From: JAXLVB01 sp046329195
GTDB taxonomy: Bacteria; Bacteroidota; Bacteroidia; Cytophagales; Spirosomataceae
Length of the DNA: 64,000 nt
Assembly (NCBI GenBank): GCA_046329195.1
Contig: JAXLVB010000002.1
Coordinates: forward strand, 1,426,001-1,490,000
Direction of reading: 5' to 3'
In this document: piece after piece, positions 26,997 through 33,774 of the stretch
Layout: every line of letters begins with the position of its first letter
Position numbering within the stretch: position 1 is the stretch's first letter
Notes under the pieces: generated by a model
The model's database searches: none
What the model was told of the DNA's origin: nothing
What the model saw: only the letters and a program-made list of their open reading frames with translations
Position numbers and translations under genes: made by a program

Positions 26997-27650
26997 ATGC
27001 TACAAGCCCAAGGAATCGTTCGGTCGTTCGGGAAGTTAACTGTTTTAAAAGGCATTGATTTACACGTTCAGAAAGGTGAAATTGTATCCATAGTAGGAGC
27101 CTCAGGGGCGGGCAAAAGTACTTTACTCCAGATTATTGGTACGCTCGACAAAGCCGATGCGGGTAAAGTTTGGATTGATAATGAAGAAATTACGCAACTC
27201 AACGATAAAGCATTGTCAGATTTTCGGAATCGTAAAATTGGCTTTATCTTTCAGTTTCACAACCTGTTAGCCGAATTCACTGCACTCGAAAACGTGTGTA
27301 TGCCGGCTTTTATCGGCGGAAGAATGGATGAAAAAGCCGCCTTACACCGTGCCGAAGAACTGCTTGAGCGTCTGGGGCTTTCGGCTCGCAAGCATCATTT
27401 GCCATCTGAACTTTCGGGAGGCGAACAACAGCGAACGGCGGTGGCTCGTGCGCTCATCAATAATCCGGCTATTATTTTTGCCGACGAACCCAGCGGCAAC
27501 CTCGACTCTCATAATGCCAAGGAGCTACACCAGCTTTTTTTTGACCTTCGCAAAGAATTAGACCAAACCTTTGTGATTGTAACTCACAACGAAGAACTCG
27601 CCCACATGGCCGACCGAAGACTGGAAATGCGAGATGGAAAAATCAATTGA
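26997..27650 (+). CDS. ABC transporter ATP-binding protein, LolD-like
   Basis: 217 residues from ATG 26997; a longer open frame to 26883 exists but the family starts MLQAQGIVRSFGKLTVLKGI. Walker A GASGAGKST, Q-loop FQFHNLLAEFTALENV, signature LSGGEQQR, Walker B IIFADEPSGNLDS and the H-loop VTHN are all intact. The FQFHxLLxEFTAxENV phrase is the hallmark of LolD/MacB-type ATPases; LolD works with LolC/E to release lipoproteins from the inner membrane. The permease is not adjacent here, which is usual for Bacteroidota. Confidence 0.85.
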   Translation: MLQAQGIVRSFGKLTVLKGIDLHVQKGEIVSIVGASGAGKSTLLQIIGTLDKADAGKVWIDNEEITQLNDKALSDFRNRKIGFIFQFHNLLAEFTALENVCMPAFIGGRMDEKAALHRAEELLERLGLSARKHHLPSELSGGEQQRTAVARALINNPAIIFADEPSGNLDSHNAKELHQLFFDLRKELDQTFVIVTHNEELAHMADRRLEMRDGKIN

Positions 27651-27707
27651 AGTATAACAAGAGATGTCAAAGACCCTCTCCGTCGTCCTGTTTTATCTCG
27701 ATTATAG

Positions 27708-27787
27708 TTTATCGAAACGATTAGAAGTTCCACTTTCCTAAAAAGTGGAACGTCTTCTGATTCTTACGACACTTCTAAACGGATAAA
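27708..27787. repeat. Structured intergenic element with nested inverted repeats
   Basis: An 80-bp stretch between two converging genes. Inner hairpin: GTTCCACTTT (27727-27736) with AAAGTGGAAC (27742-27751), loop CCTAA. Outer arms TTTATCgaaaCGaTTAGAAGT (27708-27728) and ACTTCTAAaCGGATAAA (27771-27787) pair imperfectly. It may act as a terminator for one or both flanking genes, or be one copy of a dispersed repeat; other copies are not seen in the window. Confidence 0.5.
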
Positions 27788-27846
27788 CATAAAATCGCTC
27801 TCAGCATGTTTAATCAGGTTCCATGTTATGGTCACCAACAACTTGA

Positions 27847-29574
27847 TTACTTCACCAACCGATACACCGGGTAGCGGTTGTGATCTGGCTCATAGTAGGG
27901 CGAATTTTTAAACACAAAATCCAATTGAGCCGTACCCGATTTCGCAAACTTTTCGTCTTCAGCTTTCTTTTTGTCTAATTGGGTCTTGAGTGCTGGATGC
28001 TGCCGGAGGTATTCGGCGGCTACGTCTTCAAACACGTAACTCGAATACCCTTCTTTTTGCTGCAAAATAGTATCAAAAAAGTTCCACGAAAAGAACGAAT
28101 CGCCTCCTGTAGGCTCTAAAGTTTCTATCAAATAGCGGTTCTTGATTTGATTCATCGGTATGTAATAATCGCCTTGCCGAAACATGATTTTCTGAGTGCT
28201 GACCGATACCTTTACGTCCGAATTGGGGTGATGCCCTTCATACGGGCGTGGAGCACTTTTAAAATCTTCGATGCGATATACTTCCACTTCTATGGTACTG
28301 TCTTTGGGGAATCGAGTCATTTGTACGCCATTGACTTTCAGCAACTCAATCACGTTGTGCCAGCCTTGCGGAATCAAATACGCCTTGGGTTTCTTGATTA
28401 CATTGCTGGGTTTGAAATAATTGTAATAGCTAATCTGCTTCTCAAAGGGCTTATTGCGGTCATAGTAGAGGCGGGGCAGCCCTGACACGTCGCTGGGTTT
28501 GTAGCCTGACTCATAGCCTTTAAACGTCACCATGTCGAGGCGGGTGGTATCTTTGACCCAACTGAGCGGAAACTCCTGCTTCTGTTTTACCTCCTCCCGT
28601 GCTTGGGCTTTCAGGGTTTTGATTTTATCGCTCCATTGGCTGGTCAATTCGATAATCGCTCTCATGATGTCGTAGGTGGACTGCACTCGCTGCGTGTAGG
28701 GCTTGAGCATGTGGGTCTCGGGCATAAAACTCAGTGTCTGAAACAACGACGCATACCCCGACGAATACCGAGGTCCGTCCATAAAAGCATCAAAACCTCG
28801 CTCTGGATTAGGGCCAAAGGCATTGACATACGGCACTAAATCCCAGCCCCATTGCTTCATTTTTTGGTGGAGTGCAGGGCTAAACTCATCGTGAAAAAAG
28901 ACGCCCAGCTGGCCATCCAGCTTGCTATGTTGAGTACTCACCAAGGTCATCACGTGTTGGTAGTCGGCACCGTTGCTTACGTGGTTATCTATCTGAACGT
29001 CAGGGTCAACCCAATGAAAAATCTCAGCAAAGGAACGAGCGTTTTTAGAGTCGGCTTTGATGAAGTCTCGGTTGAGGTCGTAGTTGCGAGCATTGGCTCT
29101 AAAGCCGTAGGCATTGGGGCCGTTTTGGTTAATTCGGCTGTAAGGGCTTCGGTTGAGCGTGCCTCCAATGTTGTAAAACGGCACCACAGCCAACACCACA
29201 TTGGCAGGCAGTTTGATTTTACCCGTGGCGTAGTCTCGAAGCAACATCATGGAAGCGTCTATTCCATCGGGTTCGCCGGGATGGATGCCGTTGTTGATAA
29301 AAACCAACCGCTTGTTCTTTTTGCGAAGGCTTTCCAAATTAAAATCCCCCTCTGGTGACAAAATCGCCACGTGTAAAGGAAAACCGCTATCGGTCATGCC
29401 CATAGTTTTGAGCTGAATCTGAGGGAATTTTTTATCCAAGATTTGGTAGTAGGCCATGCCCTCTTGGTAGGTGACGGTTTCGGCACCTTTGGTTCTCTCA
29501 AAAACGGTGGTGAGGTCTTGTGAAAAGGCATTGGTAACCACCATACACCATAAAAACAAGGCAATCAGTTTCAT
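27847..29574 (-). CDS. Secreted M14-family zinc carboxypeptidase-like protein
   Basis: 575 residues from ATG 29574, where MKLIALFLWCMVVTNAFSQ is a signal peptide (the frame is open 12 codons further). Zinc-binding HPGEPDG (INNGIHPGEPDGIDASMMLL) gives the His and Glu ligands; DLNRDFIKAD and DNHVSNGADYQHVM supply the Arg/His region of M14. Members of this secreted Bacteroidota group have a C-terminal beta-rich extension as seen here. Likely digests peptides outside the inner membrane. It is the last ordinary gene before the accessory region to its right. Confidence 0.88.
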   Translation of the reverse strand: MKLIALFLWCMVVTNAFSQDLTTVFERTKGAETVTYQEGMAYYQILDKKFPQIQLKTMGMTDSGFPLHVAILSPEGDFNLESLRKKNKRLVFINNGIHPGEPDGIDASMMLLRDYATGKIKLPANVVLAVVPFYNIGGTLNRSPYSRINQNGPNAYGFRANARNYDLNRDFIKADSKNARSFAEIFHWVDPDVQIDNHVSNGADYQHVMTLVSTQHSKLDGQLGVFFHDEFSPALHQKMKQWGWDLVPYVNAFGPNPERGFDAFMDGPRYSSGYASLFQTLSFMPETHMLKPYTQRVQSTYDIMRAIIELTSQWSDKIKTLKAQAREEVKQKQEFPLSWVKDTTRLDMVTFKGYESGYKPSDVSGLPRLYYDRNKPFEKQISYYNYFKPSNVIKKPKAYLIPQGWHNVIELLKVNGVQMTRFPKDSTIEVEVYRIEDFKSAPRPYEGHHPNSDVKVSVSTQKIMFRQGDYYIPMNQIKNRYLIETLEPTGGDSFFSWNFFDTILQQKEGYSSYVFEDVAAEYLRQHPALKTQLDKKKAEDEKFAKSGTAQLDFVFKNSPYYEPDHNRYPVYRLVK

Positions 29575-29742
29575 ACAGATGAAGAAAATTAGGGTTAGGA
29601 TTGAAGGCACTAAAATTAGTAAATTCCTGAAGTTTCTCCTTCTTTTCTTCGATAAGTGGTGGAGAAACCTTTGAACATTCCCCTCCTAACCAACATTTCA
29701 CCCTCAAAAACTACAACAAAGACAGTTCTCGTGTGATGGCTG

Positions 29743-29780
29743 CCGCCTGTGTGGTGCGGTGAGGACACCGACCACGGCGG
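29743..29780. repeat. GC-rich imperfect hairpin
   Basis: CCGCC (29743-29747) pairs with GGCGG (29776-29780), and GTGGTgCGGTG (29751-29761) with CACCGACCAC (29766-29775) around an AGGA loop, with one bulged base and a three-base side bulge. It is markedly GC-richer than the DNA around it, as for a dispersed palindromic element. Confidence 0.55.
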
Positions 29781-29784
29781 AGAA

Positions 29785-29802
29785 AGTGTTCGATTGAACA
29801 CT
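29785..29802. repeat. Short perfect hairpin
   Basis: AGTGTTC, loop GATT, GAACACT: a 7-bp perfect stem only 4 bp after the GC-rich hairpin, so the two may be parts of one element. Confidence 0.5.
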
Positions 29803-29896
29803 ACGCACAATGAGGGGATGCTGCCCCCGTTATACGTAGCAAGCACAAAATGGGGATAGATATTGAACAGATGTAGGATTGTTATAAATATATCGT

Positions 29897-29932
29897 TTGT
29901 ATCTGACTGGTTTTGTAACCAGTCAGATACAA
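29897..29932. terminator. Perfect 16-bp hairpin after the split gene
   Basis: TTGTATCTGACTGGTT, loop TTGT, AACCAGTCAGATACAA. It starts 6 bp beyond the stop of the interrupted gene on the minus strand, the position of a terminator, although only a short T-rich run follows it. Could instead be a repeat. Confidence 0.55.
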
Positions 29933-30416
29933 GATTCTTCACTTTTTAATTGAATAAAAATTAACATCCCAAAAATCTGCTACAGGAATTCTTGAACTTG
30001 CATACCAATATCCATTATCATTACTCATAAAATCTAATGAAGTAAGTAACCATTCTTTATCGTTCATCACATTTTCATATTCAGGAATATCTTTTTGAGC
30101 AATAGAATTAAAAAACTCTTCTAAATTAAGAACCAACAGTTTGTGTTTCTTTAGTGAAGTATTGCATATTGAACACCCAATTTTTCCTGATTGCTGAACA
30201 GCAGCAAGTAGTAAATTTGAGGATGGAGAAATAGCAAACTTTTCATCTTTTTTAAAACGATTGTAATTACACTCAAAACTATATATGTAAACACCTTTAA
30301 CATCTGAAATTGAGTCTATTTTTAGCAAATCAGCAATATATCTATTAACTAGTGGTGCTAAATCTGCTTTAGATAAAGGTGTTAAATCGTCTTCATCAAA
30401 CTCGACTTTAAACATA

Positions 30417-30420
30417 TAGC
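30417..30420. repeat. Target-site duplication of IS copy 1, left (TAGC)
   Basis: TAGC directly precedes the IS and is repeated at 31664-31667 directly after it. Confidence 0.9.
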
Positions 30421-30502
30421 TGTCCTACCCCCCAGAGAGCGGTGCCAAAAATAAGTAGAGAAATAATGGACAACAATTATTTTCACACTTAAAACAAGCA
30501 CC

Positions 30503-30802
30503 ATGCGAAAGAGCAGATTCAACGAGAGCCAGCGCAGAGCCATACTGGACAGCTACCTGAAAGGAGCCAAGACAGTAGAGGCACTGTGCGAAGAACACCA
30601 AATAAGCCCAGCCACGTTCTACAAGTGGAAGAACGAGGCAGAGACGGAACAGCACGAGGACAAGCGCCGGCTCAAGGAACTCGAACAGGAAAACCTCCGC
30701 CTCAAAAAGATGTACGCCGAGCTGCAACTCAAGCACGAGGTGGTCAGCGAGGCGGTGGAGTTCCTAAAAAAGAAGCAGGCCCAGCAGCAAAGGTGGAACT
30801 GA
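30503..30802 (+). CDS. IS3-family transposase OrfA (copy 1)
   Basis: 99 residues. An N-terminal helix-turn-helix (NESQRRAILDSYLKG...VEALCEEHQISPATFYKWKNE) binds the IS ends; a leucine-zipper-like coiled coil follows (LKELEQENLRLKKMYAELQL). The stop overlaps the ATG of orfB as TGATG at 30800-30804. About 30 bases before the stop lies A-AAA-AAG, where a -1 shift would give the OrfAB fusion that is the active transposase in this family. Confidence 0.95.
   Translation: MRKSRFNESQRRAILDSYLKGAKTVEALCEEHQISPATFYKWKNEAETEQHEDKRRLKELEQENLRLKKMYAELQLKHEVVSEAVEFLKKKQAQQQRWN
30766..30772 (+). other. Programmed -1 frameshift site (A6G) in IS copy 1
   Basis: The heptamer A AAA AAG is in the orfA phase (codons CTA-AAA-AAG), and orfB lies in the -1 frame. 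This is the standard slippery site of IS3 elements; the mirrored site in copy 2 is 32957-32963. Confidence 0.8.
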
Positions 30803-31647
30803 TGGGTCATGTACAGGGTAAACAGGCCGGGTTGAGCAAACGCCGCATCTGCCAGTGGCTGCGCCTGAGACGCTCGACAGCGTATGAGCAGAAAGAGCGC
30901 AAATCGACGGCCATGACCACCGATTGGGCCACCCATTGGGTGGAAAGGATGAAGCAGATTAGGCGGGAACACCCGGCATGGGGCTTCCGCCTGATGTTGG
31001 CCTACCTGAAGAACCAAGGCGAAGGAATCGGCAGGCACCGTGCATACCGGCTTTATCAGAGCGCAAGACTAAGCCTGCACAGGAACCCAAAAAAGCCCCG
31101 CATCAAGCGGGTCTTCGAGGGTTTGCTACCGCCAGAGAAAATCAACGAAGGCTGGGCGATGGACTTCCTGAGCGAGTGGGTGATGGGGGACAAACAGCAG
31201 AGCGTGCGAATCATAAACGTGGTGGACGAGTGCTCGAGAAAAGACCTCTGGGTGGAGGCAGCTGCCAGCATCACCGCCCCCAAACTGGTGGAAACCCTCG
31301 ACAGGATTGGCCAAATCAGGGGTTTCCCCCGCTATGTCCGCTGCGACAACGGCCCGGAATTCATCAGCCAAGCGCTTGCTGGGTGGGCAGCGGCCAGGGG
31401 TGTTGAAATCAAGTTCATCCAACCGGGTAAGCCGACCCAGAACGGAATCATCGAACGCCTCAACGGAACGCTTCGGAAGGAGTGCCTGAACTTGAATTGG
31501 TTCTATTCTCTCGAGGAAATCAACGACCTGTTGACAACATGGCACAGCAACTATAATTTTCTCAGGCCACATTCCTGCTTGAAATATCAAACACCTGCTA
31601 ACTTTGAAAAACTAAATCAGAATCTCTACTTTAAACTGGTACCGTAA
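30802..31647 (+). CDS. IS3-family transposase OrfB, integrase core (copy 1)
   Basis: 281 residues from the ATG overlapping the orfA stop; the frame is open further upstream but there it only shadows orfA. An HTH_21-type segment (WVERMKQIRREHPAWGFRLM) precedes the rve integrase core, with the DDE triad in WAMDFLSEW, RCDNGPEF and NGIIERLNGTLR. Intact and probably functional as an OrfAB fusion. Ends LNQNLYFKLVP, 16 bp before the right end of the IS. Confidence 0.95.
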   Translation: MGHVQGKQAGLSKRRICQWLRLRRSTAYEQKERKSTAMTTDWATHWVERMKQIRREHPAWGFRLMLAYLKNQGEGIGRHRAYRLYQSARLSLHRNPKKPRIKRVFEGLLPPEKINEGWAMDFLSEWVMGDKQQSVRIINVVDECSRKDLWVEAAASITAPKLVETLDRIGQIRGFPRYVRCDNGPEFISQALAGWAAARGVEIKFIQPGKPTQNGIIERLNGTLRKECLNLNWFYSLEEINDLLTTWHSNYNFLRPHSCLKYQTPANFEKLNQNLYFKLVP

Positions 31648-31663
31648 GACAGGGGGCAGGACA

Positions 31664-31667
31664 TAGC
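31664..31667. repeat. Target-site duplication of IS copy 1, right (TAGC)
   Basis: Second copy of TAGC; the reading frame of the split gene is restored when one copy and the IS are removed. Confidence 0.9.
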
Positions 31668-32061
31668 CAATTGCTTCATTTTTATTTTCTGTCGGCTCTA
31701 ACTTATAGTTATTTTGTGTCTTTAAATATAATTCTGCCCTTCCAAAATCTTTGGAAAAAGAAAGAAACGGAGTTCTATCAAAATAATAGCAACGTAGAAT
31801 TGTATTAGGATTTATATGGGAATTTATGGCATTATTGTGATTATCAGCTTTATTATGGAGGAATGGATCAACTCCGCTATTTAATTGTTTTGTCAATAAT
31901 CCCTCAGTAGCAAATTTTTCGGGAAAAGTATAATTAGAAGATGGAGTAGGTTCTATTTTTGTATTTCCTCTATACAAGATTATTTTCATTGTTTTATAAA
32001 TTAAATTTTTAAATTCTATACAAAAGGAGTATTCCTCAATTATTGGTCTTTTACCTAACCC

Positions 32062-32065
32062 AACT
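32062..32065. repeat. Target-site duplication of IS copy 2, left (AACT)
   Basis: AACT lies directly before the IS end and is repeated at 33309-33312. Confidence 0.9.
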
Positions 32066-32081
32066 TGTCCTGCCCCCTGTC

Positions 32082-32927
32082 TTACGGTACCAGTTTAAAG
32101 TAGAGATTCTGATTTAGTTTTTCAAAGTTAGCAGGTGTTTGATATTTCAAGCAGGAATGTGGCCTGAGAAAATTATAGTTGCTGTGCCAGGTTGTCAACA
32201 GGTCGTTGATTTCCTCGAGAGAATAGAACCAATTCAAGTTCAGGCACTCCTTCCGAAGCGTTCCGTTGAGGCGTTCGATGATTCCGTTCTGGGTCGGCTT
32301 ACCCGGTTGGATGAACTTGATTTCAACACCCCTGGCCGCTGCCCACCCAGCAAGCGCTTGGCTGATGAATTCCGGGCCGTTGTCGCAGCGGACATAGCGG
32401 GGGAAACCCCTGATTTGGCCAATCCTGTCGAGGGTTTCCACCAGTTTGGGGGCGGTGATGCTGGCAGCTGCCTCCACCCAGAGGTCTTTTCTCGAGCACT
32501 CGTCCACCACGTTTATGATTCGCACGCTCTGCTGTTTGTCCCCCATCACCCACTCGCTCAGGAAGTCCATCGCCCAGCCTTCGTTGATTTTCTCTGGCGG
32601 TAGCAAACCCTCGAAGACCCGCTTGATGCGGGGCTTTTTTGGGTTCCTGTGCAGGCTTAGTCTTGCGCTCTGATAAAGCCGGTATGCACGGTGCCTGCCG
32701 ATTCCTTCGCCTTGGTTCTTCAGGTAGGCCAACATCAGGCGGAAGCCCCATGCCGGGTGTTCCCGCCTAATCTGCTTCATCCTTTCCACCCAATGGGTGG
32801 CCCAATCGGTGGTCATGGCCGTCGATTTGCGCTCTTTCTGCTCATACGCTGTCGAGCGTCTCAGGCGCAGCCACTGGCAGATGCGGCGTTTGCTCAACCC
32901 GGCCTGTTTACCCTGTACATGACCCAT
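32082..32927 (-). CDS. IS3-family transposase OrfB, integrase core (copy 2)
   Basis: Same 281-residue protein as in copy 1 (WAMDFLSEW, RCDNGPEF, NGIIERLNGTLR DDE residues); the only base difference, at 32190, is silent. Overlaps orfA through TGATG. Intact. Confidence 0.95.
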   Translation of the reverse strand: MGHVQGKQAGLSKRRICQWLRLRRSTAYEQKERKSTAMTTDWATHWVERMKQIRREHPAWGFRLMLAYLKNQGEGIGRHRAYRLYQSARLSLHRNPKKPRIKRVFEGLLPPEKINEGWAMDFLSEWVMGDKQQSVRIINVVDECSRKDLWVEAAASITAPKLVETLDRIGQIRGFPRYVRCDNGPEFISQALAGWAAARGVEIKFIQPGKPTQNGIIERLNGTLRKECLNLNWFYSLEEINDLLTTWHSNYNFLRPHSCLKYQTPANFEKLNQNLYFKLVP

Positions 32928-33226
32928 CAGTTCCACCTTTGCTGCTGGGCCTGCTTCTTTTTTAGGAACTCCACCGCCTCGCTGACCACCTCGTGCTTGA
33001 GTTGCAGCTCGGCGTACATCTTTTTGAGGCGGAGGTTTTCCTGTTCGAGTTCCTTGAGCCGGCGCTTGTCCTCGTGCTGTTCCGTCTCTGCCTCGTTCTT
33101 CCACTTGTAGAACGTGGCTGGGCTTATTTGGTGTTCTTCGCACAGTGCCTCTACTGTCTTGGCTCCTTTCAGGTAGCTGTCCAGTATGGCTCTGCGCTGG
33201 CTCTCGTTGAATCTGCTCTTTCGCAT
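32927..33226 (-). CDS. IS3-family transposase OrfA (copy 2)
   Basis: Identical 99-residue protein to the OrfA of copy 1, with the helix-turn-helix and coiled coil and an A6G slippery site at 32957-32963 for fusion to OrfB. Confidence 0.95.
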   Translation of the reverse strand: MRKSRFNESQRRAILDSYLKGAKTVEALCEEHQISPATFYKWKNEAETEQHEDKRRLKELEQENLRLKKMYAELQLKHEVVSEAVEFLKKKQAQQQRWN

Positions 33227-33308
33227 GGTGCTTGTTTTAAGTGTGAAAATAATTGTTGTCCATTATTTCTCTACTTATTTTTGGCACCGCTCTCTGGGGG
33301 GTAGGACA

Positions 33309-33312
33309 AACT
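33309..33312. repeat. Target-site duplication of IS copy 2, right (AACT)
   Basis: Second AACT. Since each IS has its own matched duplication, the two copies arrived by separate events. Confidence 0.9.
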
Positions 33313-33438
33313 CAACAACGGGTTACGCTCAATACCAATTAATTTACACTGTTAGACACTGATTTTTAGCACATTAAGTAATGTTTCTTTAGCCAGTTTG
33401 TTAGTGGACAAACACCAATAACGGAGGTCATTCTACAT

Positions 33439-33699
33439 TCATCCATTACGAGTTAGACGCATTTGGATTGGTGTAAATTCTGGCTTTGAGGACTCAATTA
33501 AGATTTCAAATTGCATTTTAGAATTAAACTTACTTTTCGAAATGATACCTTTAACAGTTCTATCCTTCGGTAAATAGATATCTAAATTTGCTATCCACTG
33601 TCTAAATTTCAATTCTAAAATAGAATCACCTTTGAAATCTGGCATATTTATAAGTTCGGTAATATTTATTAAGTCTGAATGAAAGTTACTATTTTCCAT
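33439..33699 (-). CDS. Small hypothetical protein (86 aa)
   Basis: 86 residues from MENSNFHSDLINITELINMP to RLTRNG. No signal peptide, helix bundle or motif that I recognise; acidic and hydrophobic residues alternate in a way that suggests a small alpha/beta protein. AT-rich codons match the split gene rather than groEL. It lies on the same strand upstream of the split gene; without the IS the gap would be about 200 bp. Could be a partner (for example an antidote) of the split gene or an unrelated leftover; nothing in the sequence decides. Confidence 0.55.
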   Translation of the reverse strand: MENSNFHSDLINITELINMPDFKGDSILELKFRQWIANLDIYLPKDRTVKGIISKSKFNSKMQFEILIESSKPEFTPIQMRLTRNG

Positions 33700-33725
33700 T
33701 AAATTTTTATTTTTTATTAAAATTA

Positions 33726-33762
33726 GCTCCTAAAAGCATCAAAATTTGACACTTTTAGGAGC
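33726..33762. terminator. Terminator hairpin after groEL
   Basis: GCTCCTAAAAG (33726-33736) and CTTTTAGGAGC (33752-33762) form an 11-bp stem, with a smaller TCAAA/TTTGA pairing inside the loop. It begins 12 bp past the groEL stop on the minus strand and is followed by a T-rich run. Confidence 0.75.
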
Positions 33763-33774
33763 CAAGCTATTATT

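Larger units (their letters stand above)
29575..29938. other. Intergenic region with three hairpins
   Basis: 364 bp without a convincing gene; a minus-strand open frame that covers it (29616-29942) is built across the hairpins and is not credible. Besides the M14 promoter it contains the three inverted repeats listed separately (29743-29780, 29785-29802, 29897-29932). It marks the left border of the accessory region. Confidence 0.6.
30421..31663 (+). mobile_element. IS3-family insertion sequence (IS407-like), copy 1
   Basis: 1243 bp. Ends are TGTCCTACCCCCC and, reversed, TGTCCTGCCCCCT: imperfect terminal inverted repeats starting TG and ending CA. Flanked by a 4-bp duplication TAGC. Contains orfA (30503-30802) and orfB (30802-31647), with a -1 slippery A6G at the overlap. 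Terminal TGnCCTGCCCCC and 4-bp duplications fit the IS407 group of IS3. Compared with copy 2, the translations in all frames differ at one position only, base 31539 (A here, C in the matching strand of copy 2), silent in orfB. Confidence 0.95.
29939..31989 (-). pseudogene. 267-codon gene split by IS copy 1 (ADP-ribosyltransferase-like look)
   Basis: The 5' part runs from ATG 31989 to Tyr109, whose codon is completed by the first IS base; the 3' part reads from 30418 to the stop at 29939. Removing the IS (30421-31663) and one TAGC copy joins them in frame as ...NEAIGY-MFKVEFDEDD..., giving 267 residues. Downstream of the insertion the 3' part alone could be read from ATG 30415 (158 residues). 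The intact protein has LYRG (Arg7), LSFSKD (Ser77-Phe-Ser79) and KVEFDED (Glu114-Glu117), in the order of the R-S-E signature of ADP-ribosyltransferase folds; this is a weak visual match, not an assignment. A C-terminal IGCSICN pair of cysteines is present. Very AT-rich, unlike flanking core genes, suggesting transfer. Confidence 0.8.
32066..33308 (-). mobile_element. IS3-family insertion sequence (IS407-like), copy 2, inverted
   Basis: 1243 bp, same length and ends as copy 1 but in reverse orientation; positions mirror as p plus q = 63729. Flanked by AACT. It lies upstream of the split gene, about 76 bp before its ATG, so it may also separate that gene from its promoter. The near-identity of the copies means recent spread within this genome. 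Confidence 0.95.

Noticed and set aside
28852..29358. 168-codon plus-strand open frame opposite the M14 peptidase
   Set aside because: It lies wholly within a strong gene on the other strand, and its translation has no coherent pattern.
29616..29942. 108-codon minus-strand open frame left of the split gene
   Set aside because: It is made largely of hairpin sequence and has no signal, motif or ribosome-binding context.
30586..30801. N-terminal extension of OrfB
   Set aside because: This stretch overlaps orfA in another frame and has no family similarity; the expected product is the OrfAB fusion made by -1 frameshift or an ATG at 30802.
31126..31590. 154-codon frames antisense to orfB (and 32139-32603 in copy 2)
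   Set aside because: Present in both IS copies because the DNA is the same; no conserved motif and the sense frame is the real transposase.
30421..33308. Composite transposon formed by the two IS copies
   Set aside because: Each copy has its own 4-bp duplication; a composite unit would have one duplication at the outer ends only.
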